From positions 15,927,501 to 15,991,500 of the forward strand of contig NC_067201.1 of assembly GCF_000699445.3 (NCBI RefSeq): a stretch of DNA of 64,000 nucleotides. The letters are read 5' to 3'. Origin of the DNA: Schistosoma haematobium. Its lineage: Eukaryota; Platyhelminthes; Trematoda; Strigeidida; Schistosomatidae. Under the pieces are notes generated by a model, which made no database searches, was not told the DNA's origin, and saw only the letters and a program-made list of their open reading frames with translations. A program made the position numbers and the translations under genes. Position 1 is the stretch's first letter. Every line of letters begins with the position of its first letter. This document shows positions 48,201-60,200 of the stretch, in pieces.

Positions 48201-51200
48201 CACGAACTCATTCTTTTCGAATCATATTGTCTATACTTGATCTTTTCTACTATTACTGATATTGTTACCAATTCTACTACTTTACGGTTTGTTTTGATAA
48301 TTCCATCTGATTGTGCTAATTTGATCGGGAAACTTGAACCGATGTACAAATGTCCTAGGTTCTACGTTGCAAGTAGCTGACTAGCCCTCAACACTTGGAA
48401 TGTGACTCGAAGCCAAGTACATAAACCTGTGCCAAGTAAGCGGACTAAATAAAAAATGTGAAAAAATTCTGATTTCTTTATTGTTACGCTTCTGTAAATT
48501 GAAGTGAACTGAATGCTAGTGAAATCCTAACTAATACTTTCAAGAAATCTGATGGAAAACAAACTATGATCATAAGCTAATTGGAAAAAGTAGACAATAC
48601 TCATAGCTGCTATTGAAAAACAAGACGAATTTCCTTCTGATTGATTAGTACCCAAAATATAAGATATTGCGACATTTAAATTTCTAATAAGAAAACAGAA
48701 GATCAATTAGTGAATGTTTTTGTTAACAACAGAAATATTAATTCATAAAAAAATGGTTGTTTGGATATTTGCATTAATGTTCAGAAATACAACTGATCAG
48801 TCGCTTTTGGCATATGTACATCCTATGTGGATTGCCTCCATATCCCTCATTAAGTAACAAGCAATTTAAGCAGAGACGAACGGTGGTTAGCAGTAGTATC
48901 CAGGAAACACGTCTCGTTCTATTTGGGACTCGTCAGATGAGTGTGCCTGCAGACCAGAGTTGATACTCACTCTAGGACTCAACTCTGGAATGCAGGTACA
49001 TCCAGCCGACAAGTTCCAAATAGGAAATAACGCGTATCTTGGATTACACTGCTAACCATTATCAATCTCAACTGAAAATAGAAATAGTGAATTACACATT
49101 CATCAATATACCTGGCTAAATTAATCAAACCAATAATCATAATTTTATTGTTTACTTAAAGTTAACACACAGTTTAGAGTAGGTAGAGTTCGTGCTACCA
49201 TTAAAAAATACAGTACCACGACTTCATGTTTAAAGTATCAGTTAGTCTCTACTAAAAAGTAGTAATGATTGGATTTCAACTGAAATAAAAAGTTTAAAAC
49301 TAACATCGAAATACTGATAAGAGAAATCATTTTAAAACATCGGTTCCGAACATATTTTATAACATCTTTACCTTGAATAAACGCATAATAAACTACAGTT
49401 TAAAACAACTATGTAACTACATTTCCAATGTAAATTTGAATATTAAAGCAGAGTAGAATATATCGAAAACAAAGAACTGATGTATATTTTAACATCCAAT
49501 TAGTTAGGACAGATTAACCTTAAAAAGCTACTTCTCAAGAATATATATTGATGTCAATGAATTTCACCCTATAGTCAAAATGAATTTCTCTAAAAAAAAT
49601 TTCAGGTCAAATTAAAAAAAATAGGGGATCAAAAAAATATGATCAATAAAAACTAGGTTCGTTTTATCATTACACATTGTAGTCTAAAATTATCAAACAA
49701 ATGACTTGAACTTGATAGTTGTTTTCTATTTATGGAAAAGAACTATTTTATTACTGTAAACAATAACACAGTATTTAACAAAATCACATTTCGTGTAAGC
49801 TTAAAAGCCTGTTTATATACATCTTTCATTTGAAGGAGCGTATGTTTACTAGCTCGTTAATTTGAACATGTATAGTGTGGCCAGAGGATCTGTGTTAGTT
49901 GTTTTCTGGTTAATTTGTTCTGGTTGTTCAAACGAAAGATAAACTACTTAGTCCTGTTGTAGTGAACCTAGACGGAGGCGGAGACAACCAAATGTATTTA
50001 AACACAAAATTACAGAATATCTTGGTAAAATATGAGAACCATACAGTAAATATTTCATTTGCAAAATATACATCAATTGGCTCAGACTTAACTGTTCCTA
50101 CGTTTCAATACCAATCACTCTCTGTTCTCGTTCTCTTCTCTTCGATTTTCTCAACCTTCGAATGCCAGGCGTTCCACTTTCAGTCGGTGATACATACTAC
50201 TTATATTTGTCGACATAAGTAACACATACCACATTATCACTTAAATAATTATTAGGTAGTAAAGATTTATAGTTTAGGAGGATAACTTTGGTGGAATTGT
50301 TTTTTCTGAGATGAGTGATGTAAATGTGAGGATTCCATTGTCTGCCTAAACAACATCACCAACACAGACTTCAGGTAGAATTTTACCACATATAACTGAC
50401 AGCTTGTTCAGATACCTCACTTCTGGTTGAAGTTTGTGCTCATGATGCTTAGGCAGACAATGAAATCTCCACGATTATAGCACCCAGCTGAGGAAACAGA
50501 TCCACCGAAATATTATTTCTTACTTGTGACTCTCAATGTAGAAATAAGTATGTTGAACATATTTCTAAGGAAATTCATGCCCCCGAATGCGGAGAGTGGG
50601 ATGAGTCAGCTCTCCCTCCCGAAATGCTCTGATATGGCCACGTGCATACAACAACCGCCAGGGAAGTCTGACTCACTGCCTTCTCACGGCATTACTGTTG
50701 TTTACGAAATTAACAGGACGAAAAGCGAATGTTCGGCATTTTAACCAGGTTGGTGGACACAGAGGGTCCACCTAGGGGAGTTGGGAAACCCTGATTCCAA
50801 ACCAGTGGTGTACATGGGCTCCAGGATCCTGAAGGAACAAATGGCTTATGAATCTATTGTTGGCCAACGACTACTATAAGACTGCATCTCCTGACGTTGC
50901 TCCATTGCCTTGTGGATTAGACCTTTAGGTTGAAGGCTCAGAGTGTGGTCCCCTAAGAAAACCACCTGTTTCGGTTTGGGCACTCGGGCAGTACTCCAGC
51001 CCTCACACAAAGCGAAGGATTTATGTGCCTCATATCTATTTGGTGCCTCCTTGTACCAATCTTTATGTGTTTAAATAAATAAATAAATAAATGCGTAGAG
51101 GTTTGCTACAGCAGTTTCTCCCATAATTATGCAAGGTTCAAAAACAAAACAGCACCGGAACAAAATTTTATCACATTCGATATTGGTAAAAAGTACCCTT

Positions 51201-54200
51201 ATGTTCAAGAAAGTGACTATATTACCTTGTTCCAAATTATATTACCACAGCTATTTTTAAAATTATTGACCATGTTGTGTCTGAGTTAATCTTGTACATA
51301 TAGTTAATGCAGATGACAGTTTTAATAATGTTGAATTGTGTGATATCTAGTCACAATATTACTAGCTGACTGATACATCACGTACATCATTGATATTTTA
51401 AAGTTTGACACATATTCAGATTCGCTTTATAAAATGATAATTAAGAAAAATTGAAGTAGTTAGTAGCATTCCCAGTGTTCAGTATGTGTGTTGTACCCAG
51501 CACTTTCGACCATTTTTTCCATTAGTGTAGTAAGTGGGTGTTCTATAGTGTTATTTTCATTAGAGCTTCCAATCCGAGATCTAACTTTTACTGCATTTGT
51601 GTTTTTCATATGAAAAGTTAAGCTGCACTACGCTAACATGCTCATGGTAGACAATTGTGAGTAGCTTCGGACGATGGGAATGAAATCCTTGATAAAATTT
51701 ACATTCAAATATGCAGTATGTATCCACTAAACAGACAGAAAAATAACCGCAGTCACTGGGCACAACACATTTAGTGAACATTGAAAACGTAGACAACCCT
51801 AGCTTATTAGGATATAAATTACCATACAATGATGTGAGACAGCTTCGCAAAGATTTTTTTCCGTTCCGAAAGTAATTTTCGCTACGAAATGAAATCAGGT
51901 CAAGAACCATTGAAAATCTAGAGAATAAATAACCAAATTTGGTTATTTATTCTCTGAAGTGGCTTACACTAAGTCACGAAATGTCAGAAAACATAATTTT
52001 TCTGCTCATTGGGATATTACAAATATATTATTTATTTCTAACAATCTACCCAATGTTCAATTTATTCGAACTTATCAAATCAAACCTCGGCAATGATACC
52101 TACATTGAAGACCAAGGAAAATTGAAAAGCTGTTTGGTCCATGGGCTTCAGAACTTCTCTGTAATGCATGACTCTGGACTGTGCATGTGATTGAAATAAT
52201 AATTTGTAGATCTTGTGGAGAGTATGATATCAATGAAGTATTATTAAATTGTTATCCAATGACCGATGTTTTTTAACTTCAGTCAAATAGCATTATCCTT
52301 ACCTAGTAGTATCACAGTTAGCCAAAAATATTTCACTCTCACATATCACTAGTTCTCATCAGAACTCTGAAAATTCCACATTGAGAGGTTACTTCCTATT
52401 GAGAATATGAATACTAGTAGGTCAAGAAAGCTAAACAGAGCCGTATGTATTTTGAAGATGACTTTCATCACGAAACAATACCAAGTCGAAAATTACGAAA
52501 ATTATGATCGAAATTTTAACCAAATTACTTTTTAAAGAGTACATACACTAACTTACACGAACTGTTGGAGCAAGTTCTAATAGTGTAAACATAGTTGACA
52601 TATCAATTAAAGATTGCCGTACTTCACGATATACCGTACCCAAAAAATTCAATGGTATCGATAGTTGGAATAATAATCCGTTTACGAGAACAAGATCTCC
52701 CACAGTTAAAGATTTAGCTAAACTACTTATCCCAGTGGCTTGAAGAACATGAGCAGCTGTTGCTGGATCGGTTATACCGGAAGTAACTTGATTTGCAACT
52801 GCTATCATTGTAGCAGCTAAGCCAACAGAGAATATAGCAGCCTGACCGAAGTTAAGTACAGCTAGACTAGTTGTTGTTCTAATACTGGCCTCTTCGTATT
52901 GAGCTTGAAGTTTGTCATAAAGTTCTGCTTCACGCTCTTCGTTGTTGAAGTACTAAAAAATAATTATGGAAGCAATTCTCAAAAGTAACGAGAAGATAAT
53001 AGGTTGTTAATCAACCATAGCAGGGTTACAAAAAATAGAACGAAAATTGTAAAAGGGGCTTATCAAAGCTCTAGTGTTTCTCACTGGAGTAAATAATCAC
53101 CAACTCATCGCATTAGTAACTTTCATATCTGTTCTAATTTTCAAGGTGCAATAAAAAAAATGTACGACTGATCCAAAAGCTACTGCACTTTATATTAAAT
53201 ACGGATCTCTGTAAAGTAAGGTAATTTAACTTGTGATTGTGAACAAGGTGACTATGAATGTTACCACAAATGCGTGAGTGAGTGTCACAGCTCGTTTGCA
53301 CTCGAAACACGTTTTTCACCACCCCAAGTTGAACTGAGTTAGATTTAACTTGTAGACCAGAGTGTACTGTTTGCTTAATCAGTAGAAATAGAAAATAATA
53401 ACGAAATATAAGTGACAGTAAATTATTAGACATAGGTGAATAAGCGAAAAAGTGAAACTTTGAAGACTTTTATTTAAGTATATTTAGGCTTTTGGTGCTT
53501 CCGTATTTCCATACTTGTAGGCTTTTATTCAACTGTCGGTATATCTTTTATCATTCATAAACTACAGTTAATTAATGTACGTGTTATTCAGTTTTGTACT
53601 ACAAATGACCTAGCTATCCGTAGATTGTGCTCTTATATTTATGGTGCGTTTCAGTATTGTGATTCATGTATATTATTATGTGAGTTTAAGTTAAAAATAA
53701 ACATAGTAAACTGGCTGGATTTGTTCCTGTTTTGATTAGAAAGGCTAGGGGCAGAAACAAGTTTCGTGGGCCAGTCAGGGTTAGCATATTAGTAGCACTG
53801 GGATGATTAACGTAAGCGAAGTCATTATTAGCAGACTCAACAAATTAGTGATTGTATTAAATAACCTTATAGAGACCGACTTCCGACCATAATTGATGTC
53901 CATCTACTATGTATTTAAAAGAAATAAAACATTGTTACTCTTACTTTTACAGTTTCATAATTAATAAGTGAGTCAGTAGCTTGACTTGCAGCTCGTCCAT
54001 CTGCCTTATTCATTTGAACACGAAATTGAGTACGCCAACGTGTAACAGCAAATGTGAATGCTGTATAAGCAGCTATGCAGCTTAGTGCAATTGTACTGGC
54101 CGCTACTCCATATTTATAATACTAAACAAGAAAACAACATAAAAAGCGGGAATTAGGATGCAATACTCAGATATAATTTGTGGAGACTCATATCTCATCC

Positions 54201-57200
54201 CTTCGTATATCAGAATAAATAAAAAGTACTGAAGATATTTACCTTTATATAAGATAGAAAGACGAAAATTTAAAACGTGAAGAAGACTATTAATTAAAAG
54301 ACACACTTTATACCCAAATACATAATAAAATTTTCAAACATCTATTTATACACAGCTAGTTAACAGGTAACTACTAAACAGTAGTTAGCGGTACCATACT
54401 GTCTAGTGTTGAATGATATGTATTAATGTATAAATTAATGATACACTTGGTAATCCAACTTTTAACAATTTTATATTTGATTGTTAGCCTTATTTCCTCT
54501 TTCCTGTCGGTTAAAAAATCCTCTCCTGACTTTTCTCTTATAATACTGATAACTTTTGAATCTTTTCATTCTTCATTACTTTTGTCGGTGGCTAAGACCA
54601 CACCATTACGCATCCGTAGTCACCGCTTAACCTAATGTAAAATGCTTGCTAAGTGCAGGTTAGAAAAAGACTGGGGGCGACATAGTATCAGTTCATGGAT
54701 CTATTAACTGTTGATTTGAACTATTGGGAGAGGTTGCGAGTTACTGGTTAAGGCTATACAATAGTTGCTACATATATATATATATATATATATAACTTCA
54801 CAGTGAGAGGGAAAATTAAGTGGAGGTAGGATAATCAAATCAACTCCAATGAAAAGCTTAAGAAAAAATTGTGGTTCAAAAGGAACGAATAATGTCACAG
54901 AATGAAAAATGCGGGCGATGATATTGAACTCACTCTCTAAATGAACCTCACCGAAAATCCCCAGCTATACGTCACAATTATTGTGTAACCTTAACCAGTA
55001 ACGATTGTTTGTCGTGGTGTAACAAAAAACTGATTGCTTGGAAGGTTTGTATGAAGACTAAGAAACCTAATGGTCGGAGTGTATTAACGAGTTGATTTAC
55101 ATGCATTAGTGAGCGTAGTCCTTCTCTGTACATGTGAAACGTAACCTCTCCGAGTTGGGGATGTTGTGCGAATGTCTCCGAAGGATCGATGACATCCAGT
55201 AACAACACCATGTTAGTAATGTAGAGGTGCGGCATCGTATGTTCGGGCACAGCTACGATAATTCGATTGGTGTCACTATCTTGAAACACCGGCGTCGGTG
55301 CCTTGGACATGTCTTACAAATGTTATCCCAGCAAACCCCACATTGTGCATTATTTGCCGACGCTGGGACTGGTTGTAAAAAGCAGAGGTGGTCAGTTTAT
55401 AATACTGTACTGTTGTATGGAAGAAGGCTGTACAGGACTGGCATCTGTCATTCCTTCACGACTGCCTAGTTAAGGTCCTAGAGATAGCGCAACATAGTGA
55501 CTCGAAACATTATCAGACATGGGCTCAGAATCAAAGCCAGTGACGGTGCTGCTGTAAGTTTCTTTCACTTTCTTCATATAAGTGAATTTTAACTGAAAAG
55601 ATTCTTTCTGGTTGTATTTTTCTTAACTGAACTACTACTATTCGTTTTTACCCATTCACTCATTTTCATTTACCTATTGTTTCTTAAAGTTTATTATACT
55701 CACGTTCCTTTCCCTATCCCTTTACAATATCACTTTCTTATTGTGTGGTGCAAGTACATCATTTCGTTCCTTTGTACCAATATTTGTGTTTAAATAATAA
55801 TAATACAGTTGAGTTGACTTTTAATGACAAACATGAAATTTCCAGTGACAAGTTACTGTTTTCCATCAATTCATATTTTCTACTGAGCCAGGGATTTGAG
55901 AAAATTGCTTTACTATTTTTTTAAACCAATCTACCATTAAAGATATAAGTAATAATGCACTAGATCGTATGACTGAAAATTACATGACATCATAAAACTA
56001 ATCTTGAAATGTACGAAGAAAAATTAATAACACTCTCCAATCAGATAGCCATAAAGTTATTGTTCTCAATAATCTATACTTCACTATATAGGTAAATCAT
56101 GAGTGAAAGTCTTTGAACTACCTACAAAATGTCATGTAATCTTTCATCTCATTTTTTCGTTCATAAGGGCTGATATATTGGCTTGAAAGATATGTTTCAA
56201 TGGATTATCCTAATTTTAGATTATTCAGTAAGGAGTAAGACGAGTGAACGAATTTATTAGGCACTTGCTCAGCATCAAGTACATATTTACCTACTTTACT
56301 TCGAGCTATATTCTAATTGTGTGAGGGCTGATTATACCACGTGATTGTTGGAATCGACATAAGTGGAGTAAGATTAAAACCTGTGACTTAGTGACTGAGA
56401 TTTGAATGCTTCAAATATCGAGTCATCGCTACACACTTAAAAATGGTATAAGCTTCAATAATTTACAAATAAATAATGTGAGCTTAAATGTTAATATTGT
56501 ACAATGCACAAAACGTCAAACACTAAACTATATAGTTGTCAAAAGTCAATTAATAATTAGTTTTGTTTATCGATAAAACTGAAAATAAAATTTTTCGCAG
56601 TCAAAGGTTGCATAACTAACCATTTAATGCAATAGAAATATCAAAATTAATCAAAAGTATTTAGCATATACAACACCGAAATATTTTACAAGATATGAAG
56701 CCAATGATGGGAAATTTTTAACGGTGAAATTTATCTACAGTATGAATTTGCCCCCAAATGCCCTGGTATGGCCGAGAGCGGGGTGTGTTCGCCCTTCCTC
56801 TCGAAATACTCTCACACGGCCGCGCGTATACAGCCTCTGCCAGGGAAGTCCTACTCACTGCCTTCTCGTGGCATTACTGTTGTTTACGAAAATGAGAGGA
56901 CGAAAAGCGAATGTCCGGCGCTTTAACCGGATTCCAAATCTATGGTGCACATGGGCACCAGTATCCTGCGGGAACAAATAGCGTATGAACCAATTTTCGG
57001 TCACCGGCTACCATGGAACTGCATCTCCTTACGATGCTCCACTGCCTTGTGCGTTAGACCTTTAGGTCAAAGGCTCGGGGTGTGGCCCCCTAAGATAACC
57101 ACCTGCTTCGGTCTGGGCACCCGGGCGGTATCGCAGCCCACACGCAATTAATGAACTGAAATTGTGTGGCGCACTCCTGTACCAATATATATGTGTTCAA

Positions 57201-60200
57201 ATAAAATAAAATAAAATAAAATGAATTTCATTATGCTTGACATATGATAAGTTAACTAGAAATTTGTTTCAGTAAAACAAATACTACATGACTGTTATAT
57301 CCCAGTGAAGATTAAATTACGGGTAACTTCCGAGGACTATTAATGGACTAATATTCTATAAATATTCTTATTGTATAACTATTCAATAATTGGATTATGT
57401 ATATTTATATTCCTCTTATTATAAGCTTTATCTTGACCTATAATTTATTACTGTACGATTTACGGTTCTTAAGCTATGTTCATTTTATTGACTACTGCCT
57501 CCCACGCTTATGGTACGTTATGGTCTGTCTGGTTGATATATAAACCGAGTATGTCTGAAATAAACAATTCGATTCATATTGCAGAAGCTGGTATTGTGTT
57601 CTGGACTCAAGTGGACGGGCTAGGCGGACATAGGACCAATAAGGACGCTAGGCTGCTCATACCGGTCGAACGTCACTGGTTTGGTATAGTGCTAAGATTG
57701 TATAAGTTGTATTTTGATTGGTGGGTAAATCACATGATAAAAGCCGGACATAAAGTCATAACGATAACTGTCTTTTGAATACTGAAAAATTGATTACAGT
57801 TAAACTGGTTGCAAAACAATCATTTATAACATTACGTAATATAACCTTGAGAATCAGTTAAGAAAACTTGCACAGAATTCACAATTCCAAAGATGAGCTT
57901 TAATTCATGAATGTAATAACCATTAATTAGTTTACTCTTGATTTCACAGAAACCACTAAGAGTAAACAGCAAACATTTCGGCAAAAACATTATTTTGTTG
58001 ATAATTTATTAAGAAGTACAAACTTTTCTATAATAAAAGCACAGAAAACATTTACTTTTAAGTAAAAACGAGAAATAAGATACAATCTTACCAAAATCCC
58101 TGTTACAACAGCAACTTCAAATGTAGTAGGAAATAAATTGAAAACCATAGCAGTCAATATAAAATTTATTCCCCTAGCGCCACGATCAATTGCTTTACCT
58201 AATGCTCCAGTTCTTCTTCCAAGATGATAACTTAAGTCAAGATTGTGCATATGTCGAAATACTTGAACTCCGACTTCTCGAATTGAAGAAAGAGCGGCTT
58301 TAGCAAAAACTGCAGTACGTAATTCATTTAAACCAGAAGCAGTAGCTCTGAACAAACCATCTGTGAATAAAAAAAAACAGAAGATAGGTTGAAAGGATTA
58401 TAAATAGGAATAAAAAGGACGAACTAGAAACGGTCGTAAATAGTAATGAATTTAGAATTTGGGACAAACTATCTTTATGTACTCGATGTAACTACAAGTA
58501 TTTTGCACTATGTTCTGAATAAGACTTTTTACTAGACAGGTAGTAACACCATAACGAGAAGTTAAACCGACACGAGTGAAGTGGCATTCCAATCTGTGCT
58601 TCCATAGTTGAAAATCTGGCACGCCTCTTTACCATAAAGCCGTCGTTACAATTATTTACCGTAAGTGAATTTAAGTGAACTGACCAGCCGGTGTTATATA
58701 AAACGTTGAAGAGTAATAAGACACACTAGTCATACTGAATAAATAAGAACTACGTCACCACAAGTGCTTTTAATTCGGAGATATGCATCACTTTAAGTTG
58801 CCCTTATTTTCAGTATTACAAGAAATTCACATAAGACATGAAGCTACCAGACAAACTTATGAAAGAAAGAGGCAAACAAGTGATGGGATTCGTAACTACA
58901 AGTTGATTTCAGATCAAAGCATTTTCAGTAAATTATTTTGTAAATAAAAGAAGTGAATAGATCTAGGTAATTACAATCTATTAAGGGTGATAGGGCACAA
59001 TGAAACAGATACATCCATTCTTTGTCTATCATTAGAATCTTATCTTTAATATGAACTGATATTCCTTATTTCGCGAATTCGTTCCTTGTTTTTAAACTGT
59101 ATTTCTTATTCCTAGTATTCGTTCCATTATCAATGACATCAATGCCAATTCTGGGTCGATAGAGATTTGTGCTGTGTTACGTTTCCTATAGATCGTTAAT
59201 GTTTGGGCTTACTTATAGTATTCACGAAAGTAAATACTGTCTACAACTACATGTTATAAACATACCCTTAATCTCATTGCACTTAACAAGGAGGTAGTCA
59301 CATTACAAACTGACTATACATAGTTGTATGTAACTACATCTTGTCCTGCTCTCGTGGTAAAACAACTTAGCCAAACCGACATTTATCCCAGGCTCTGTAT
59401 CGATTATGAATACCGTCCGGATCATTACAACATGAAAAAATGAATAAAAGAGTTCAAGTAATCTCATTCACCCATTTAGACTGTATATAAGACCAGCAAA
59501 TTAAATGATAACCAAGCGCGCAACTCTAGGCATATTGGTCACTTCGTTTTCACTCGAATAATCAATTCTGGACATATAATTGCACATTTTACACACACTT
59601 GATTGCTTATTTACTTATACGATTGCGTTAATTTTGTAAACTAGTTAACATAACATAAAGCGAGACAAATAATACCAAAAGTGGGGAGGAAAGATAATAA
59701 GATTTTCAATATCTAGATTATTGACAACGAAACTGTATCAAAACCTGCTAATTAAATAGTAAGAAATCGCCAAAGTACTTTTACTTATTGTCTCCAGCAT
59801 ATTGTTCTGAATTATAATGAGTTTATGCTTGATACATAGTAGCTATGGCTGAACAAATGAGTGCAGCTTTCTAAAACAAGCACACTGATAAGGATGGCAG
59901 TAAAATCAATTAAAGCAGAAACTGTCTGAATATTATTATCGTGAAAGCATGAACATAGCATTTAAGCAACTTGAGTTAGAATAATACTATGAGAATTCCT
60001 TTAATGCTAAACTTGTATTGACAAAAATTACTGTTAATAAATAATGTACTAGTTTCTTGTAGAATACAAGGCTGTGTTAATGACAATAATTTTGCAGTCT
60101 TCAGAAAATATGCATAAAAAATTTGGGAAGGTGGTGACTCTTTCATTCAAATCAAGCGTATTTGTTATTGGACATGCCAATTATTGAGTATACATATGAT

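Larger units (their letters stand above)
48877..49062. repeat. Palindromic SM-alpha-derived element
   Basis: Two hammerhead-bearing arms in opposite orientation are joined by CCAGAGTTGA ... CTCAACTCTGG, a hairpin with a loop of about 14 bases at 48954-48987. The whole lies in intron 5 of ABCB7. SM-alpha is a known schistosome short retroposon with a hammerhead; a head-to-head pair is less usual. Confidence 0.65.

Noticed and set aside
54978..55310. 110-codon minus-strand frame
   Set aside because: It is the antisense shadow of the RTE-like 3' end read on the plus strand.
57476..57778. 100-codon plus-strand frame in ABCB7 intron 3
   Set aside because: No domain, no splice context; the part near 57590-57750 may be a dispersed repeat but I could not name or pair it within this window.
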